A DNA stretch of 64,000 nt, from positions 310,001 to 374,000 of the forward strand of contig CAVPAL010000008.1 of assembly GCA_963701435.1 (NCBI GenBank). Direction: 5' to 3'. How positions within the stretch are numbered: position 1 is the stretch's first letter; each line of letters opens with the position of its first letter. This document shows positions 51,331-61,300 of this stretch, one piece after another. The position numbers and the translations under genes were made by a program. The notes under the pieces were generated by a model. That model saw only the letters and a program-made list of their open reading frames with translations. It was not told where the DNA came from and did no database searches. The stretch is from JAACFF01 sp963701435. GTDB taxonomy: Bacteria > Chloroflexota > Anaerolineae > Promineifilales > Promineifilaceae.

Positions 51331-52206
51331 CGCCTGAGCAATGGCGGCGATATGGGCGGCGTTGCTGCCGCAGCAAGCCCCAATAATCTGCGCGCCTTGA
51401 GCAGATACGGCCGTTGCATAAGCCGCCATATCTTCCGGTGTGGCCGAATAAACCGTTTCGCCATCCACAATTTCGGGCAGACCGGCATTGGCTTTAGCCA
51501 CCAACACCACATCGGGATTGGCCGCGCGCATCTTTTCAATCACCTCAATGATCTCATCCGGCCCATTACCGCAATTACCCCCCAGCGCAGTAACGCCCGC
51601 CGATTTTAAGACATCCAACGCCTTTTCTGGCGTCACGCCCATCATCGTGCGCCCCTTACGTTCAAAACTCATTGTGGCGACAATGGGAATCTGCGGCGCA
51701 GCCTGCCGACAGCCCGCAATGGCTGCCTTAACTTCCTGCAAATCAGACATCGTTTCAATCCAGAAAACATCCACGCCCCCCTCAGCCAGGGCCGCCGCCT
51801 GGGCCGCAAATGAAGCGACCGCTTTCTCAGGCGTCAACAATCCATATGGCGCAAACATCTCACCCGAAGGGCCTATTGAACCCGCTGCCACAACCGGATG
51901 GGAAGCAGTATCCGCCGCGGCGCGGGCAATCCGCGCCGCGGCCGAATTTAACTCTGCTGTCCGCGCGCCCACACCTTTGCGCGTCAAATTCACTTCGCTG
52001 CCGCCAAATGTATTGGTCAATACAATTTGAGAACCTGCTTCGATATAGCCGCGATGCACCTGGCGCACGGCCTCGGGCTTCTCAACATTCCATACCTCGG
52101 CGACATCCCCCAAATCCAGACCAGCCGCCATCAGATTGGATCCCATTGCGCCATCTGCCACAATGGGTTTACCCTGGGCCAGCAAACCCTGTAATGTTGT
52201 TTTCAT
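51319..52206 (-). CDS. Homocysteine S-methyltransferase family protein
   Basis: This 295-residue zinc methyltransferase is of the BHMT/MetH N-terminal type. VADGAMGSNLMAAGL starts the family. Zinc ligands are visible in GGNCGNG and GACCGSN (C...CC), the standard thiol-activating triad. It lacks cobalamin domains. It may use betaine, S-methylmethionine or a methylcobalamin protein partner as donor; the sequence does not tell which. The stop overlaps the opposing yyaL-like end. Confidence 0.9.
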   Translation of the reverse strand: MKTTLQGLLAQGKPIVADGAMGSNLMAAGLDLGDVAEVWNVEKPEAVRQVHRGYIEAGSQIVLTNTFGGSEVNLTRKGVGARTAELNSAAARIARAAADTASHPVVAAGSIGPSGEMFAPYGLLTPEKAVASFAAQAAALAEGGVDVFWIETMSDLQEVKAAIAGCRQAAPQIPIVATMSFERKGRTMMGVTPEKALDVLKSAGVTALGGNCGNGPDEIIEVIEKMRAANPDVVLVAKANAGLPEIVDGETVYSATPEDMAAYATAVSAQGAQIIGACCGSNAAHIAAIAQALNV

Positions 52207-52279
52207 AAATGTGCCTCACTGTTTTACGATAAAAACAAATATTACCGGATTCAGTGGCTCAGGTACAAACATCGTTCAC

Positions 52280-53785
52280 CTAATTCAAGGCGCCAATTGC
52301 CTGAAACTCGGCTTGCAGCGCCGGATACAAAGCCCGATAGCGCGCGTAGTACGGGGGATACACGTCTGATTGGTCTCCCGGTTGCGTACTGCCCGTAAGC
52401 TGAATGGTCGCCTCACAAGCGGCCGTAACGCTTTCAAAAAGTCCGGCGCCAACTGCCGCCAATAAGGCCGCGCCAAAAGCCGCGCCTTCGGTTGTGTTCA
52501 CCGTCACCAGTTCAGCCCCCAACACATCCGCCATAATTTGACGCCATAAAGGACTTTTGGCGCCGCCGCCAGAAATGCGTACCTGCCTGATTTCACCCAG
52601 TCCAGCTTCCTGAATCAGGGTAAAACTGTCCTTGATGCCAAACGCCACGCCTTCAAGTACGGAACGGGTCAGATGTGGCCGCGTATGACGAACAGTCAGG
52701 CCAATCCAGCCGCCGCGCGCCAGGGGGTCAGGATGTGGCGTGCGTTCGCCGGTGAGATAGGGCAGGAAAAACAAACCTTCACTGCCTGGGGGCGCCGCCG
52801 CCGCCTCGTTTACCAAATCAGAAAAATCAATACCGGGCACAAGCTGGTCACGATACCATTGCAAACTTCCGGCTGCGCTCAGCATAACGCCCATAAAATG
52901 CCACTTATTGGGCGCGGCGTGGCAAAATGCGTGCAGACGCCCTTCCGGCTGCACCAAAGGCGCATCGGTGGCCGCAAACACCACGCCGGATGTACCCAGG
53001 GTAAGCGCGACAATCCCCGGCTCAACAGCGCCGACGCCCACGGCCTGGGCAGCCTGGTCGCCCCCACCGCCAACCACGGGTGTGCCTGCTTTTAAACCGG
53101 TGGCGGCCGCAGCAACGGCCGTTACCCAACCCGTCACCTCTGGCCCTTCATATGTCAGAGGCAGCCATTCAGCCGGAATCTCTAATGCTTCAACTATTTC
53201 CGATGACCAGGAACGCGCCTTCAAATCAAACAACTGCGTACCAGATCCTCCGGCGCGATCCATCCCATATTCACCCGTTAAGCGCAAACGAATGTAATCT
53301 TTTGGCAGCAAAATATGGCGCGTCCGGGCAAAAACTTCCGGCTCATTTTCCTGCACCCATAATATCTTGGGCGCCGTAAAACCGGTCAGGGCGTCATTGC
53401 CCGTGATTTGAATTAATCGCTCTTTGCCCACCCGCGCCCGAATCTCGTCACATTGCGCGCCGGTGCGCTGATCATTCCACAATATAGCCGGACGCAGCGC
53501 CTCGTCCGCCGCATCCAGCAGCACCAGACCATGCATCTGTCCGGTTAAACCAATCGCGGCAATATCCTCACCGTCGGCGCCGGCTTCGGCCAAGGCGGCG
53601 CGAATGCTGGCAGCGATCCCATCCCACCAGTCGGCCGGATTTTGTTCCGACCACAGCGGACGCGGCGTCGACAGCGCCAGCGGGTTGGTGGCGCTGCTAA
53701 CAACCACGCCATTGCCATCAATTAGCAGCGCCTTAGCGCCGGTGGTTGATACATCCAATCCCAACAGATATGGTTTTTCAGCCAT
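52280..53785 (-). CDS. xylB: Xylulokinase
   Basis: This enzyme phosphorylates xylulose to xylulose 5-phosphate. It has 501 residues of the FGGY fold, with GLDVSTTGAKALLID at the N-terminus (phosphate 1) and LTGQMHGLVLLD, typical of XylB. GGGGDQAAQAVGVGAVEPG and RISGGGAKSPLWRQIMADV are further nucleotide-site motifs. It lies downstream of xylA in the same direction, separated by about 200 bp with element G between. Confidence 0.94.
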   Translation of the reverse strand: MAEKPYLLGLDVSTTGAKALLIDGNGVVVSSATNPLALSTPRPLWSEQNPADWWDGIAASIRAALAEAGADGEDIAAIGLTGQMHGLVLLDAADEALRPAILWNDQRTGAQCDEIRARVGKERLIQITGNDALTGFTAPKILWVQENEPEVFARTRHILLPKDYIRLRLTGEYGMDRAGGSGTQLFDLKARSWSSEIVEALEIPAEWLPLTYEGPEVTGWVTAVAAAATGLKAGTPVVGGGGDQAAQAVGVGAVEPGIVALTLGTSGVVFAATDAPLVQPEGRLHAFCHAAPNKWHFMGVMLSAAGSLQWYRDQLVPGIDFSDLVNEAAAAPPGSEGLFFLPYLTGERTPHPDPLARGGWIGLTVRHTRPHLTRSVLEGVAFGIKDSFTLIQEAGLGEIRQVRISGGGAKSPLWRQIMADVLGAELVTVNTTEGAAFGAALLAAVGAGLFESVTAACEATIQLTGSTQPGDQSDVYPPYYARYRALYPALQAEFQAIGALN

Positions 53786-53930
53786 TACAAACTCCTCAAA
53801 CCCTCACCATGACCAATTTTCAGACTTCAAAAGTCTCAGAAACGGCCGTTTCAACCAACGTAAGCTGCTATTCAAGCCACGATTCTGGCCAGTTTCGTCG
53901 AAAGACTGTTGAAGTCTCGTTGTCGTATCA

Positions 53931-53986
53931 GGTAACCACAGAAAATTCTTAAAAATAAAACGAATTAGAAATCTGCGGTTTACCTA
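53931..53986. repeat. TAGGTAA-family palindromic element, copy G (abuts xylA stop codon)
   Basis: GGTAACCACAGA (from 53931) pairs imperfectly with TCTGCGGTTTACC. The core AAAATTCTTAAAAATAAAACGAATTAGAAA matches copy C over most of its length. Its terminal CTA at 53984-53986 is the TAG stop of xylA. Confidence 0.75.
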
Positions 53987-55154
53987 ACGCACACCTAATA
54001 ACAATTCAATTGTCAATTGATCCAGGCGTTCATAGGACAAACCACGTTTACCCAACGCAGCCCGATCAAAGCTGGCAGCCTTCAAGCCGGCCGCTTTCTC
54101 AGAGGAATATTGTCCCTTGAATGCATTTGTTGAGCCGTCATCTGCATTGATTTCAGCCAGAAGCGCCTGGATTTCAGCATCATTGTTCCAGCGTTCTGCT
54201 TTCTCTTTCAAAATCAGATAGGTACCGCATACAGCCGCGCGCGAAATCCTTGACCCCTTCGTAATCCTCGGTGCGATAGGCATGCGCATCAAAGTGGCGG
54301 CTGCCATCATAACCGACATCTTCCAGGAACTTCACCAGGAAAAAGGCGCTTTTCAGATTGACAGCGCCAAAACGGAAGTCCTGATCATAACGGCCGAATG
54401 CCTGATCATTTAAATCGATATGGAACAATTTGCCCATGTCCCATGCCTGCGCTACATAATGCAGAAAATTTAAACCGGCCATATGTTCATGGGCGACTTC
54501 AGGATTCACGCCGACCATGTCGGCATGCTCTAAAGTCTCAATGAATCCCAACATTGCGCCCGTCGTCGAAAGGTAAATATCGCCGCGCGGCTCATTTGGC
54601 TTTGCTTCCAGCGCAAACTTCAGATCATAACCCTGGTCAATCACGTATTCACACAAGAAATTGAGCGCTTCACGGAAACGTTTGCCGGCATCGAGCGGAT
54701 TTTTGCTGGCGTCCGTCTCGGTACCTTCGCGCCCACCCCAGAAAACATACAAACCGGCCCCCATTTCAACGCCCAAATCAATGGCATTCATTGTCTTTTG
54801 CAGTGCATAAGCGCGTACTTTGGGGTCGTTGGAAGTAAAAGCGCCATCCTTAAAAGCCGGGTCGGAAAACAAATTTGTTGTCGCCATGGGCACAACAATA
54901 CCGGTATCTGAAAGCGCCTTTTTAAATCCGTTGAGAATTTGGGTGCTTTCAGCAGGCGTCGCGTCAATAGGGATTAAATCATTATCATGGAAGTTCACGC
55001 CATAAGCGCCAACTTCTCCTAACAAATAAACGATGTCGGCCGGGGTTAACGCCGCCCGCACCGGCTCGCCAAAAGGATCGCGGCCAGTATTACCAACCGT
55101 CCATAAGCCAAATGTAAATTTATTTTCTGGTTTTGGAGTATATTTTTCAGACAT
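53984..55154 (-). pseudogene. xylA: Xylose isomerase with a one-base frameshift
   Basis: Xylose isomerase converts xylose to xylulose. From ATG 55154 (GAGG 8 nt upstream), the first frame has the catalytic His in NFHDNDLIPID, FWGGREGTETDASK, KPNEPRGDIY and HFDAHAYR. Homology then continues after GCMR in a second frame as TYLILKEKAERWNND to the C-terminus. One extra base within 54224-54226 (in a GGTACC site) explains the break. An error or real mutation cannot be told. All metal ligand regions lie before the shift; the lost portion is mostly the C-terminal dimer arm. The stop is the TAG of element G. Confidence 0.9.
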
Positions 55155-55252
55155 TCTATTTCCCTCATCGTTTTGTTCATGCAACTTGTCCATGCCCAAA
55201 CGGCGTTAGAAACAACGCAAAAACTATATCTAAAGCCAGTTTGGGATGAATA

Positions 55253-55269
55253 AGTTTACTAAATAAACT
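55253..55269. promoter_or_regulatory. Probable XylR operator
   Basis: The inverted repeat AGTTTA-N5-TAAACT (55253-55269) lies 12-29 bp beyond the -10 of the xylA promoter. It resembles the AGTTTGTT-type half sites bound by ROK-type XylR in Firmicutes, but with TTTA ends. It should block transcription start when XylR is bound without xylose. Confidence 0.65.
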
Positions 55270-55281
55270 ATTACATGTTCT

Positions 55282-55309
55282 AGTATAATTTCCTTTTTTG
55301 TTCTGTCAA
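55282..55309 (-). promoter_or_regulatory. Sigma-70-type promoter of xylA
   Basis: On the minus strand, -35 TTGACA (55304-55309, perfect consensus) and -10 TATACT (55282-55287) are separated by 16 bp. It points toward xylA. The XylR operator lies just downstream. Confidence 0.78.
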
Positions 55310-55507
55310 CAAGAATGAACCGTATTCAGAGCGATCATAATGGTTTCAGCGTAATTCGGCTATAGACAGCTTTTAAATGCGCCGAATTTCTTTGATTTTT
55401 ACCCGTTTTTTGCAGCATGTATCTTGACAGTATAAACAAAGCTCACTAGACTCCTATTAGTTGGTATTTCATACAAATAAACCAAATCAACCAAAAGGCA
55501 AAAAATA

Positions 55508-56758
55508 ATGGCAAAAAGAAATTTGGGGGCGAATAGGAATTCGGTCGACCATGCCGCCATGCGGGATATGAATTTGGCGCTTATCCTGAACACGCTGCGC
55601 AAAGAGGCGCCCCTATCTCGTGCGACGCTGGCAAGCCAAACGGGTTTGAACAAAGCAACTGTATCCAGCATAATAAGGGAATTAATCGATAACGAGTTTG
55701 TTCGAGAGCTTGGAACAAATACCTCCACAGCGGAAGTAGGCCGGCCAGCCATTAATTTAGAGCTTAATCCAACCGCGGGCTATATCATTGGCGTCGAGAT
55801 TGGGGTTGATTTTTTATCGGTTGTAACGACTAATTTTGCAACTGAAATTGTGTCCCGACGGTACGAGAGTACCTTAAAGTTTTTTAGCCAACAGGCAATT
55901 TTGGATCGGGTTCTTTTTTTGCTGCACGAAAGTGTACAACAGGTCCACAAGACGGGACGGCCGTTATTCGGAATCGGCGTGGGTGTTCCCGGCCTGGTCG
56001 ATATTTCACACGGAACGCTGCTCCTGGCGCCAAATTTAGGCTGGCGTGACGTACCGTTGCGTAAAATAGTTGAAGAATCATTATCTGTCCCGGTTTATGT
56101 GGCCAATGAGGCCAATTTGGCGGCGCTTGGGGAAAGTTTCTTTGGCGCCGGACAGGGCAGTAATTTTATTTTATATGTTAGTTCCGGCGTTGGCTTGGGA
56201 GGCGGCATTGTGTTAAACGGCCGTCTCGTCGAAGGCGCAACCGGTTTTGCCGGCGAGGTTGGCCACATCACAGTCGAACGAGACGGGCAGCCCTGCAACT
56301 GTGGCAATCGCGGCTGCTGGGAAACCGTAGCCGGCCAGCGCGCATTGTTCAACCGGATATCGATCGCAGTTGAAAACGGCCGTTCTTCCTGGCTCACCAA
56401 CATGATTGGGCCAGATTGGAGCCGTCTTTCCGTCCCCCTAATCGTTGCAGCGGCTCATCAAGGTGACGCCGTGACGTGTGAAGCATTGCGGCAAACCGGC
56501 GAATGGCTCGGCATCGGCATTGGCAGCCTGATCAACGTGATCAACCCCCAGCGCGTCATTTTCGGCGGCCCGTTGTCGCTGGCGCATGAATATTTGCTGC
56601 CGGTTATTCAGAAAACTGTCGAGGAACGCGTCTGGTCATGGGTCCAGGAACGCGTCGAGATTGTTACAGCAACCCACGCTGAAGATGCAGCCGTCATGGG
56701 CGGCGTCGCCATTGTCTACCGAGACGTGATGAACAAACCTCGGAGATGGCTGAAATAA
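55508..56758 (+). CDS. xylR: ROK-family xylose-responsive repressor
   Basis: This 416-residue regulator has an N-terminal winged-helix HTH (residues 20-75) with LRKEAPLSRATLASQTGLNKATVSSIIRELIDNEFV, followed by a ROK domain. DNDANVAAL is replaced by ANEANLAALGESFFGAGQG, and SSGVGLGGGIVLNG and the zinc motif CNCGNRGCWE are visible. The name rests on divergence from xylAB and the operator between them. It probably represses xylAB without xylose. The start has AAAGGCAA upstream, a weak ribosome site. Confidence 0.88.
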   Translation: MAKRNLGANRNSVDHAAMRDMNLALILNTLRKEAPLSRATLASQTGLNKATVSSIIRELIDNEFVRELGTNTSTAEVGRPAINLELNPTAGYIIGVEIGVDFLSVVTTNFATEIVSRRYESTLKFFSQQAILDRVLFLLHESVQQVHKTGRPLFGIGVGVPGLVDISHGTLLLAPNLGWRDVPLRKIVEESLSVPVYVANEANLAALGESFFGAGQGSNFILYVSSGVGLGGGIVLNGRLVEGATGFAGEVGHITVERDGQPCNCGNRGCWETVAGQRALFNRISIAVENGRSSWLTNMIGPDWSRLSVPLIVAAAHQGDAVTCEALRQTGEWLGIGIGSLINVINPQRVIFGGPLSLAHEYLLPVIQKTVEERVWSWVQERVEIVTATHAEDAAVMGGVAIVYRDVMNKPRRWLK

Positions 56759-56875
56759 TAAACTCCGGGTATCAAAAGCGTCTGGGTACCCGAAATTCAC
56801 CTTTTGAACTGTGCTTTAGGGCGCAAAATGGCTACACTTGCCAAAACATTTGGACAGTTGAGGAGTTTTGATTGT

Positions 56876-57619
56876 ATGTCTTATTTTATTGCACTCACCT
56901 GTGAAGCGCTGGCGCGCAGCATCTACGCCGGCGCAGCCAGCAGCCGCCACACCATTACAATCCGCCTCTTTAAGCAAGGTCTGCACAACCACCCCAAGAA
57001 TTTGCGCGCTACGCTGCAAGCACAAATTGACGCCATCGAACCGGAAAGCTCTGACGCCATTCTGCTCGTTTATGGCATGTGCGGGACATCAACCGTGGGT
57101 TTGACAGCGCGTGATACGCAGTTGGTGATTCCGCGCGCCCATGATTGTATTACGCTTTATCTCGGCTCGCGTGGGCGCTACGATGCGGAATTCAAGCGCC
57201 ATCCCGGCACATATTGGTACAGCGTCGATTACATGGAACGCACCGAGCCGGGCGCCAGCGTTGCTTTGGGCGCAGCGGGCATTGAAGATGAAGAAGCGCA
57301 GTATGAGGAATATGAACGCAAATTTGGCCCGGAAAATGCCAAAATGCTGATTGAAGAAATGCGTAAATGGTCCCGGCATTACACCCGGGCGGCATTTATC
57401 GATACGGGATTAGGCGATCCCGCCCATTTTGAGGGCGTCGCGCAATCAAAAGCAGCCAAAGAAGGCTGGGTGTTTGAGCGTTTTCAAGGCAACCGGCGCT
57501 TGCTGGAAATGTTGGTCACCGGGGAGTGGCCGGAAGATGAATTCCTCGTCGTGCCGCCCGGTCACACAATCAAACAGCAGTATAACGACCTCTTAATCCA
57601 GGCGACCACACAATCATAG
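56876..57619 (+). CDS. DUF1638-domain protein
   Basis: This protein of about 247 residues starts ATG 56876 (GAGGAG 10 nt upstream), preferred over earlier in-frame starts. LLVYGMCGTSTVGL and VIPRAHDCITLYLGSRGRYDAEF are characteristic of the DUF1638 family. Conserved Cys, His and Asp residues suggest a metal or cofactor site. The stop is directly followed by the Nudix ATG (TAGATG). In other bacteria members often sit near corrinoid methyltransferase genes; here only the homocysteine methyltransferase 4.7 kb away might relate. Function unknown. Confidence 0.85.
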   Translation: MSYFIALTCEALARSIYAGAASSRHTITIRLFKQGLHNHPKNLRATLQAQIDAIEPESSDAILLVYGMCGTSTVGLTARDTQLVIPRAHDCITLYLGSRGRYDAEFKRHPGTYWYSVDYMERTEPGASVALGAAGIEDEEAQYEEYERKFGPENAKMLIEEMRKWSRHYTRAAFIDTGLGDPAHFEGVAQSKAAKEGWVFERFQGNRRLLEMLVTGEWPEDEFLVVPPGHTIKQQYNDLLIQATTQS

Positions 57620-58228
57620 ATGGATATTTTCACACTGCTGGACGAAATCCAAACCATTGCCCGCAATGGCCTCTATTTTGCAACAGATCCCTATGACCGG
57701 GAACGGTATGAGCGGCTCATGCAGCTTACGACACAATCCTACAGTGAACTCCTGAACCTGCCGGAGGCAGCAATTCAAGCCCGTTTCGCAGCCGAATTGG
57801 GGTATATCACGCCCAAGGTAGGCGCAGACGCCGCCATTTTCAACGATCAGGGTGAAATTTTGCTTATGGAACGCGCTGACGGCAGCGGCTGGTGCCTGCC
57901 GTGCGGTTGGGTTGAACCCAATGAAAAACCGGTCGAGACGATTGTGCGCGAAGTACGCGAGGAGACAGGTTTGGAGGTCAAAGTCGGCCCTCTGGTGGGC
58001 GTTTTTTCACGTATGCCAAGCGCCGCGAATGGGCCGCATTCGATGATTGCAGTTGTCCATTTGTGTGAAGTTTTGGGTGGTGAGCTGACGCTGTCACACG
58101 AAGGCCTGGCGCTGCAATATTGGGAGATAGGCGCTATGCAGGCGTGGCATGGGATCCACGAACGGTATGCTCGTGCTGCGCGCGCGGTTTGGCAGGCCGG
58201 ACAAATTATGCCGGCTATTTCAGACTGA
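57620..58228 (+). CDS. Nudix hydrolase with N-terminal extension
   Basis: This 202-residue protein has a complete Nudix box, GWVEPNEKPVETIVREVREETGL (G-x5-E-x7-REVREETG), at about residues 95-117. About 65 residues lie before the fold and resemble the N-terminal domain of ADP-ribose/ NAD-type Nudix hydrolases. GWCLPCGW supports this group. The start abuts the DUF1638 stop, so the two are cotranscribed. Substrate not determinable. Confidence 0.88.
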   Translation: MDIFTLLDEIQTIARNGLYFATDPYDRERYERLMQLTTQSYSELLNLPEAAIQARFAAELGYITPKVGADAAIFNDQGEILLMERADGSGWCLPCGWVEPNEKPVETIVREVREETGLEVKVGPLVGVFSRMPSAANGPHSMIAVVHLCEVLGGELTLSHEGLALQYWEIGAMQAWHGIHERYARAARAVWQAGQIMPAISD

Positions 58229-58398
58229 TCCGTTTCAAACAAACCGGCGCCGCCGCCGGTATGGGCGTCTGCCAACTGCATATAGAGAATGGGCCACAGT
58301 TCTGGTCGGTATTATTGTCACATAGACAAAACGACAAAATTGTTTTATAGTTAAGGGTATCAAGTGGTCATTATCCACCATGATGAAAAGGTTGCCGT

Positions 58399-61300
58399 AT
58401 GAGCCCTCAATCACTCGATGCGGCGGCGCAGGGCTTTCTGCAAAAAACCGCCAACTACCTTGAACCTAACGAACAAACCCTTGTCGCCCGTGCATTAGAT
58501 ATCGCTGTTGCAGCCCACGCCGGATATGTTCGGCAAAGCGGCGCGGCTTACGCCCTGCATGCTATTGCCGTTGCGGATATGCTTGCCGGCTGGCGAGCGC
58601 CAACGGCCGTTATCATTGCCGGCCTGCTGCATGATATACGCAAGAATCATTATGCCAAAGCGCCTCCAATGGAAAACATTGAGGCAGAATTTGGCGCCGA
58701 AATCGCCAGCCTGGTCAATGAGGTAGCGCGCCTGGGCCGTTTGGGTGATGTTTATGCAAATTTGGATTTGCAACAGCCCACCGATAATATGGAAGCGGTT
58801 GCACGACAAATGCCCTGGGCGGCGATAGCGCTGCGGCGGATGCCGCTGGCTGTCGTTATCAAACTGGCCGACCGGCTGCATAATTTTCAAGATATCGAAG
58901 TCTTGCCACAGGAGCGCCAGATCAATTTTGCCAACCGTGTTTTGAATTTGTTTGTGCCATTTGCCGAAAGATTGGGCATGCGGCATGTCAAACGCCAGTT
59001 AGAAGACCATGCCTTCCAGATTTTGCAGCCGGATGATTTTGCCAAAATCCAAACCCGTTATCCAGAAGCAAAGCGCCATGCAGCAACGGCCGTTATCATC
59101 CAGCAGATCCAGCAGCAGTTAGCCCATTATCAACTCAAGGCTGAAGTACGCTGCCAGCCGCGCAGTTGGTACGAGCTGTATAAACGCGAAGCGCCGTCCC
59201 ACGAACTGTTACCGCTAATCGTTATGCAGCCAATTTTAATTATCGTAGATTCTTTTCAAGCCTGTTACCAGAGTTTGGGCATGGTGCATGGCTTGTGGCC
59301 GCCGCAGCTTGGAAAAATCATTGATACAATCGCTGCACCGCGCCCCAATGGCTATCGCGCCCTTCATACTTATGTTAATTACGAATCCGGCAACATGCTG
59401 CAAATGATCATTCGTGAACGCCAAATGCATCGCGTGGCGGAATATGGCGTCACAGCCGATTGGTTGGGGGCGCCTACAGATTTACTGCCGGAACTGCCGG
59501 CGTGGAAAGCGCCGCCGCCCGGCAAAATCGCTGTCTTTTCCAAGGATGGGGATCAATTTTTGCTGCCGGAACAAGCAACGCCCATTGATTTCGCCTACCG
59601 TGTACATCCCAATGTCGGCCACAACTCCACCGGCGCGCGGGTAAACGGCCGTCTTGTGCCGCTATCGCGACCGCTCGAGGATGGGGATGTCGTTGAAATT
59701 CTTTTAGGGCGCGCCAGCGTAGGCCCTTCGCCCGAATGGCTGAGCCATGTTAAAACAGCCAAGGCGCGCAGGGCAATCCGGCGTTGGCTGCAAATAGAAA
59801 ATCCCGGCAAGGTAGAGCGCAAAGGCATGAACATTTTGGACAGGCTGCTGCGACGAGAAGGGATTTTATTGTCGACCAGTCACGCCTTAGAGCGGTTAAC
59901 GGCCGTTGCCGCACAAATGGGCTATGGCTCGCGGCGCGATCTGTTGATTGCCATTGGCCTCGAACAGCGCAATCCTGAACCGGTTGTGGAGCAGATGAAA
60001 ATGCCGCCCAAAGCCGGCCAGCGTCCTCTTTCACTGCAGGCTACCATTGTTTCGCTCACCGCAACCTCCTCCCAGGGACATAGATTGGCCGGCTGCTGCG
60101 ACCCAACGCCGCCCGACCCAATTGTTGCCTTCGTAACCAACCGCAAGGAAGTTGTCATTCATCGATCTGACTGCCTAAACGTTATCGAGAAACGGCCGTT
60201 GCATTCCGCCGAATGGAATACAACCGGTATCCAACAAACCAGCGAGATCGAAATCATCGCCCTGGATCGATCAGGCCTCGTGCGTGATATCAGCGCCGTT
60301 CCGGCAGAAATGAATATCGCCATGGTTAGCTTTCAAGCCGACCAGATGGAGGATAACTCGGCCCGTGTGCAAATTGGTTTGGGACCTCTCAAAGCAGAAG
60401 ATATCGACATCATGATCAAACAGCTAAAACGGGTATCGTCTGTGCGCACAGTCGAACATCACGCGCCCACGCGTCCCACACGCCTGACACAGGGGTCAAT
60501 CCAGGCGCGCCGGTTTACGAATCCCTACACGCTCAGTCCCGTAACAGGGCACAATTTTTACGGCCGCCGCGATGAACTACGCGAACTGGTCAATAATTTG
60601 CGCGATCTTGTGCCGGGCAAAGCTGTTTTACTCTGGGGACCGCGCCGTATTGGCAAAACATCTTTGCTGCTAGAATTTCAGCGTATGGTCAGCAGTGACG
60701 ATTACCTGGTTGCCTTCGTTGATATGCAGCGCCTGAGTAATCGTTCCACCACCATTTTTCTGTATGAAATCTTAAACGCAATAACGCGTGAAATGACCAG
60801 CGGCATCAAACCACCGCGTTTGCGCCGGGTGCGGCGCGATGCGCTCGGTTATTTCCGCAGTTTTCTTGAAAACAACCCAATCCTGCGCGACAAACATTTA
60901 ATTTTGATATTGGACGAGTTTCAATTACTGTCGACCCTGCGTCAAGACGAACTGCAGCTATCTGATATCAATATTTATTTCCGCAGTCTGATACAACATC
61001 GCACCAGTTTAAGCATCGTTTTCAGCGGCGGCGGAGTAAAAAATCATTTATTGCATCAGGCAGAGGCATCTTTTATGTTAGAAGTGGTGCAAGAGCAGCA
61101 AATCGGCTGCCTCCAAAGAGATGACGCCCGCCAGCTAATTGTAGAACCGGTACAGCGTGTGCAATATGATCCGCAAACTGTGGAACAATTATTGGACTTG
61201 ACGGCCGGTCATCCTTATTATCTACAAATGGTATGCGCCGAATTGATCAAGCGGGCCGATCCCACACAAGAGATCAGCATTGCCCAACCGCATATAGAAC

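Larger units (their letters stand above)
233..60200. repeat. Highly iterated palindrome AACGGCCGTT, about 42 exact copies
   Basis: By eye, exact copies start at 233, 764, 1342, 6427, 8260, 9539, 10259, 12258, 13495, 14455, 18488, 18983, 21708, 23126, 23306, 23462, 24783, 25261, 25906, 29099, 30164, 34634, 36478, 38261, 40255, 40896, 40927, 43595, 44445, 46388, 47556, 47702, 48212, 49487, 50402, 53114, 53841, 56375, 58602, 59085, 59898 and 60191. Random expectation for a 10-mer in 64 kb is about 0.06. Dozens of 8-bp cores ACGGCCGT with one changed flank also occur. Most copies are inside genes, encoding for example ETAV, NGR or KRP in different frames. The behaviour recalls cyanobacterial HIP1 (GCGATCGC). 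None after 60200 is exact. Confidence 0.9.

Noticed and set aside
3693..53986. TAGGTAA elements as insertion sequences
   Set aside because: They encode no protein and are only 55-116 bp; at most they are non-autonomous.
56766..56792. Possible terminator after xylR (CGGGTA/TACCCG)
   Set aside because: Only 6 bp with a 15-nt loop and no T-run; too weak to call.
233..60200. AACGGCCGTT as an operator or transcription-factor site
   Set aside because: Copies lie mostly inside genes of unrelated function and at no fixed distance from starts.
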